Program-made: the position numbers and the translations under genes
Shown: piece after piece, positions 61,378-64,000 of the stretch
Layout: each line of letters opens with the position of its first letter
Position numbering within the stretch: position 1 is the stretch's first letter
The notes under the pieces: model-generated
What the model was told of the DNA's origin: nothing
Seen by the model: the letters and a program-made list of their open reading frames with translations, nothing else
The model's database searches: none
Assembly: GCF_047324175.1 (NCBI RefSeq)
Contig: NZ_CP178732.1
Coordinates: 2,852,001-2,916,000, forward strand
DNA: 64,000 nucleotides
Direction of reading: 5' to 3'
Source: Acerihabitans sp015654925
Lineage (GTDB): Bacteria > Pseudomonadota > Gammaproteobacteria > Enterobacterales > Enterobacteriaceae

Positions 61378-61403
61378 CCCGCAGCAAGCGTTGAGCCGCA
61401 CCG

Positions 61404-61432
61404 AAAAAAGCCGCCTCTGCGCGGTTTTTTTT
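61404..61432 (+). terminator. Terminator of aroH
   Basis: A short stem (CCGC with GCGG) is extended by A/T pairing and followed by eight T, 26 bases after the stop. Confidence 0.75.
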
Positions 61433-61485
61433 GCAATTGTCCAGCATACCGCCAACGGAAAAAAAGAGTTAAATCCGCCCTTTAT

Positions 61486-61575
61486 TTGTTGTATCTTCTT
61501 AATGGCCACAGCAAAGAAATTCGCCGTTATATCAATATCGGCCGCGGGGAGCTATTGCTCATGGCCATCACCTAA
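61486..61575 (+). pseudogene. Possible hemP (ydiE) remnant
   Basis: From a TTG at 61486 the frame reads LLYLLNGHSKEIRRYINI followed by GRGELLLMAIT and a stop. HemP proteins have an LLG or LNG turn, a Y-x-L-R strand and end in GKLILTK; here the middle strand is lost and the end is altered. E. coli has ydiE (hemP) right after aroH, which supports the call. The similarity is short, there is no ribosome site, and chance resemblance is possible. Confidence 0.3.
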
Positions 61576-61626
61576 ATAGAGAAACAAATAATATCTTTCT
61601 AATGAAAATTATTAAAAGGATGTTTT

Positions 61627-64000
61627 ATGCAAAAGAATACTACTATATTTTCTTCTTCAAAAAAAATTGCTTTATCAGAAAATTACCAGTTTGATAATAA
61701 TACACATCATCGAAACAGCTTCTCCCGTAAATTAACCTGCATCAGCAATGATATTGCCGCCTTTCCGGCGCTTCGAACTACTGAAAAATCACCCAGGCGC
61801 CGCTTAACTGCGCGCCAAGATACCGGGGGAAGGGCCGACGGGAAAAACTCAGAAAATCATCTGTTCAGCTGCGTGAAAGAATTCCGCCAGATATTGGGGA
61901 CACCGCTTAATACCGGAGGCAGCCAATATATTACCGTTGAAATAAATGACCGACAGTACAGCATACCCGCTACCCGCGTTGAGCTTCCCAGCAAAAGAAG
62001 AATTTACGTGGGCATATTCGCCAGTCGATGGGTGGTATCCTGCGGTGAAAATTATTATATAGAAAATGTAATTATTCCCAAACCTTTAGGATTGTTGCCT
62101 ACAGCGGCATTATTAGCCGCCGGCGCGACGGCCGCCGGCGGATGGGATTTGTGGGATAAAACGCGGTCATGGCTGACGTGGTTCGGCAAACTGGCGGATA
62201 TCGGCAAATTTCCCATGGCTGCCGCACAGATGCCTAATACCACCACCGCGTCACCGGGCAATCAATTCCTCTACTTAAAAACCGTTGAGTTCAGCGCCGC
62301 CAGGGACACTCAGCCAAAAGAGCCGAATATAACCGATACCGGCGATAAAGCATTGGCCGAAGCCGACATCGAGACCGCAATGGTTACCACGGCCCCCTCA
62401 ACGACCTCCGCGCCGCCGGCAAGTACGCTACGGCCCATCGACCAGGATCTGTCCGAAAAACCGCTGCCGCATCCAACAGGTTCATTTGTTTTCCTCATCG
62501 ATGATCTTGAAATGCAACTGATCGTTGCGCCACGGAATGCCAGGAAATATTTGGATGAGCTAAAAACCGAGTTTTTACAAAACGCCGATAATCACGGCCA
62601 TAAACTTCCTCAGTTATTAGCGCTGGACCATTTCCTGGGGGAGTATGTCATTAAGGTATTTCACCAGGGATTGTATTTTAAAGAGGATGCTAATCCGCTA
62701 AACATCATTATATTTAAGAAAAACACCGAAAATTTTATCGATAAATGCAGACATAACCCACACGCAAGCCAGGCGACAATAGCTCACATAACTACTTATG
62801 CATCGCGCCAAACGTTGCTGAGTAATTATATACTAAACATTGACAAACAATTAGTCCAGGCGAATGAAAACATTGATAATGCGCTTTTCAGCGAACTGCT
62901 GGACATGCAACGTTATAACTCTTTTGAGGAAGCAAGAAAAATAATAAGACAAAAATCCATCAATGCGGATTTTATTAAAGATAATCACTTTAAAGAAATA
63001 ATGTCTTTATTACATATTATGGAAGATGCCTATAATCAATACTGCAATGAACTGATCATCGACGACACGGCCCCCATAGACAGGGTCATTTACCAGAATA
63101 ATAAAGGAATCTATAATGCATTGATAAAACATGACGGACAGGAGTTAAAAAATTCCCTGATAAAATTGAGATTTTTCTTTATTTTTGAATACACGCGCAG
63201 CAATGGCATTAGCGTGCACAGTTCTAATTTTTTATTGCCAGGAGAATTATCAAATCATTGGTATCTATTTTCCGAAGATGAAATGGAATTACAGCATACG
63301 AAAGTGGAAAATATTTTGGTTACAGAGCTTGATAATTTACTTAATCAACGTTCCGATAGCTATCCAAATATTTCTCTATTGATCCGCATCATTGAATTAT
63401 CACGATTAAATGAACACATGACGTATAGTTCTGACCGCTGGCAGGAGAAAAACATTTTCCCTTTTACCATGACCTACAATATCTTAAAGGAGGTGCTAAC
63501 CTATAACAGCCAGGAAAAAGAAAAAGTCAAAAATTTGAAATTCTGGTACCGGGATTATCTTAATATATTAGAGAAAGCAAAAATATCCTTTGTACTATTG
63601 ATTTATATCACGGACTTACAGGAAAAATTTAATGATAATATTGAAATTTATTTAAATAGCCCTGTATTCTCTGGTGTGGAAACAAATATTCAAAAAGTCA
63701 TCAATGCAAAAATTATGGCAGCCAAAAGCCTTATCAGCGGACAACAAGGTGATGCCTATGATGATGACAGGCTACTCTCCGAATATGAGAAAATGATAGC
63801 AACCGGCAATCTGGATGTAATAATTAAAGCGGCCGCAATTTGGTATTTATCTTACGAACAACACCGAACAATTCGCATGCTTAGCACGGTAAATGTCTTA
63901 TATGTCATAAAAAAGTTTATCATCCTAAATAAATATATTCACATTGAGCTAGGCATGAGGAACCAACTGGTTTACTCCAGCGTGTTTAAATTAGAAAGTC
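61627..64000 (+). CDS. Large uncharacterised protein, partial (at least 791 codons, open at window end)
   Basis: The frame is uninterrupted from ATG 61627 (AAGGA 8 bases upstream) to the window edge. I do not recognise the family. The first 85 residues are Ser/Arg/Lys-rich and polar with no Sec signal. Residues 79-155 look like a compact beta-rich domain. Residues 155-173 are hydrophobic Ala/Gly (LLPTAALLAAGATAAGG). Residues about 205-285 form a Thr/Pro/Ala-rich linker. From residue 290 on it is long, helical and Asn/Ile/Lys-rich. G+C is near 55-60% in the N-terminal third and near 30% after. The layout recalls secreted effectors or toxins, but nothing proves it. It lies where E. coli has ydiE and later genes. 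Confidence 0.75.
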   Translation, partial: MQKNTTIFSSSKKIALSENYQFDNNTHHRNSFSRKLTCISNDIAAFPALRTTEKSPRRRLTARQDTGGRADGKNSENHLFSCVKEFRQILGTPLNTGGSQYITVEINDRQYSIPATRVELPSKRRIYVGIFASRWVVSCGENYYIENVIIPKPLGLLPTAALLAAGATAAGGWDLWDKTRSWLTWFGKLADIGKFPMAAAQMPNTTTASPGNQFLYLKTVEFSAARDTQPKEPNITDTGDKALAEADIETAMVTTAPSTTSAPPASTLRPIDQDLSEKPLPHPTGSFVFLIDDLEMQLIVAPRNARKYLDELKTEFLQNADNHGHKLPQLLALDHFLGEYVIKVFHQGLYFKEDANPLNIIIFKKNTENFIDKCRHNPHASQATIAHITTYASRQTLLSNYILNIDKQLVQANENIDNALFSELLDMQRYNSFEEARKIIRQKSINADFIKDNHFKEIMSLLHIMEDAYNQYCNELIIDDTAPIDRVIYQNNKGIYNALIKHDGQELKNSLIKLRFFFIFEYTRSNGISVHSSNFLLPGELSNHWYLFSEDEMELQHTKVENILVTELDNLLNQRSDSYPNISLLIRIIELSRLNEHMTYSSDRWQEKNIFPFTMTYNILKEVLTYNSQEKEKVKNLKFWYRDYLNILEKAKISFVLLIYITDLQEKFNDNIEIYLNSPVFSGVETNIQKVINAKIMAAKSLISGQQGDAYDDDRLLSEYEKMIATGNLDVIIKAAAIWYLSYEQHRTIRMLSTVNVLYVIKKFIILNKYIHIELGMRNQLVYSSVFKLES

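Overview
The window is an enterobacterial chromosome segment, about 55-57% G+C by eye. Most of it is collinear with the Escherichia coli K-12 stretch that runs ydgA-add-ydgJ-cnu-ydgK-rsxABCDGE-nth-dtpA-gstA-pdxY-tyrS-pdxH-mliC-anmK-slyB/slyA-gloA-rnt-grxD-mepH-purR-cfa-ribC-mdtK-valVW-pykF-lpp-ldtE-suf-menI-ydiJ-ydiK-rprA-ppsA-ppsR-aroH. Proteins are close to, but clearly distinct from, the E. coli ones. Several loci of the E. coli order are missing: blr, ydhIJK-sodC-ydhF-nemRA, lhr and punRC. This fits a reduced or streamlined member of the Enterobacterales, with a Sodalis-like lineage as my best guess. The species call is inference from memory of gene order.

Region 1 (1-14.3 kb) holds ydgA and add, then a block out of E. 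coli order: an amputated subtilisin-type protease remnant and a yfeH-type transporter. After ydgJ comes a complete arabinose uptake and early catabolism cluster. The transporter genes araF-araG-araH, followed by the regulator araC, are read leftward, and araB-araA are read rightward. The 377-bp gap between araF and araB can be parsed into two pairs of AraC half-sites, two CRP sites and two -10 elements. The layout matches the E. coli O1-CRP-I1-I2-pBAD control region. No araD is present.

Region 2 (14.3-29.4 kb) holds cnu, ydgK and the six-gene rsx (Rnf-type) electron-transfer operon with nth. It continues with the di/tripeptide permease dtpA, a GST whose active-site Cys is Ser, the pdxH-tyrS-pdxY block, mliC, anmK, and slyB with a PhoP box and a tandemly repeated leader.

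Region 3 (29.4-42.3 kb) holds slyA, gloA, rnt, grxD, mepH, the tiny membrane protein gene ynhF, purR, cfa, ribC, mdtK, two tRNA-Val(GAC) genes, pykF and lpp. A six-copy 16-bp tandem array sits directly after the mepH terminator.

Region 4 (42.3-61.4 kb) holds ldtE and the sufABCDSE Fe-S assembly operon, with a strong Fur box far upstream. It continues with an MFS transporter, menI/ydiJ, ydiK, the small RNA gene rprA with an RcsB box, ppsA/ppsR with a Cra site, and aroH.

Region 5 (61.4-64 kb) departs from the E. coli pattern. After a possible hemP remnant, a very large open reading frame starts at 61627 and is still open at the window end (at least 791 codons). It matches no family I recognise, and its base composition falls from about 55-60% to about 30% G+C along its length. 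It is the best candidate for something undescribed. All comparisons are from memory; no search was run.
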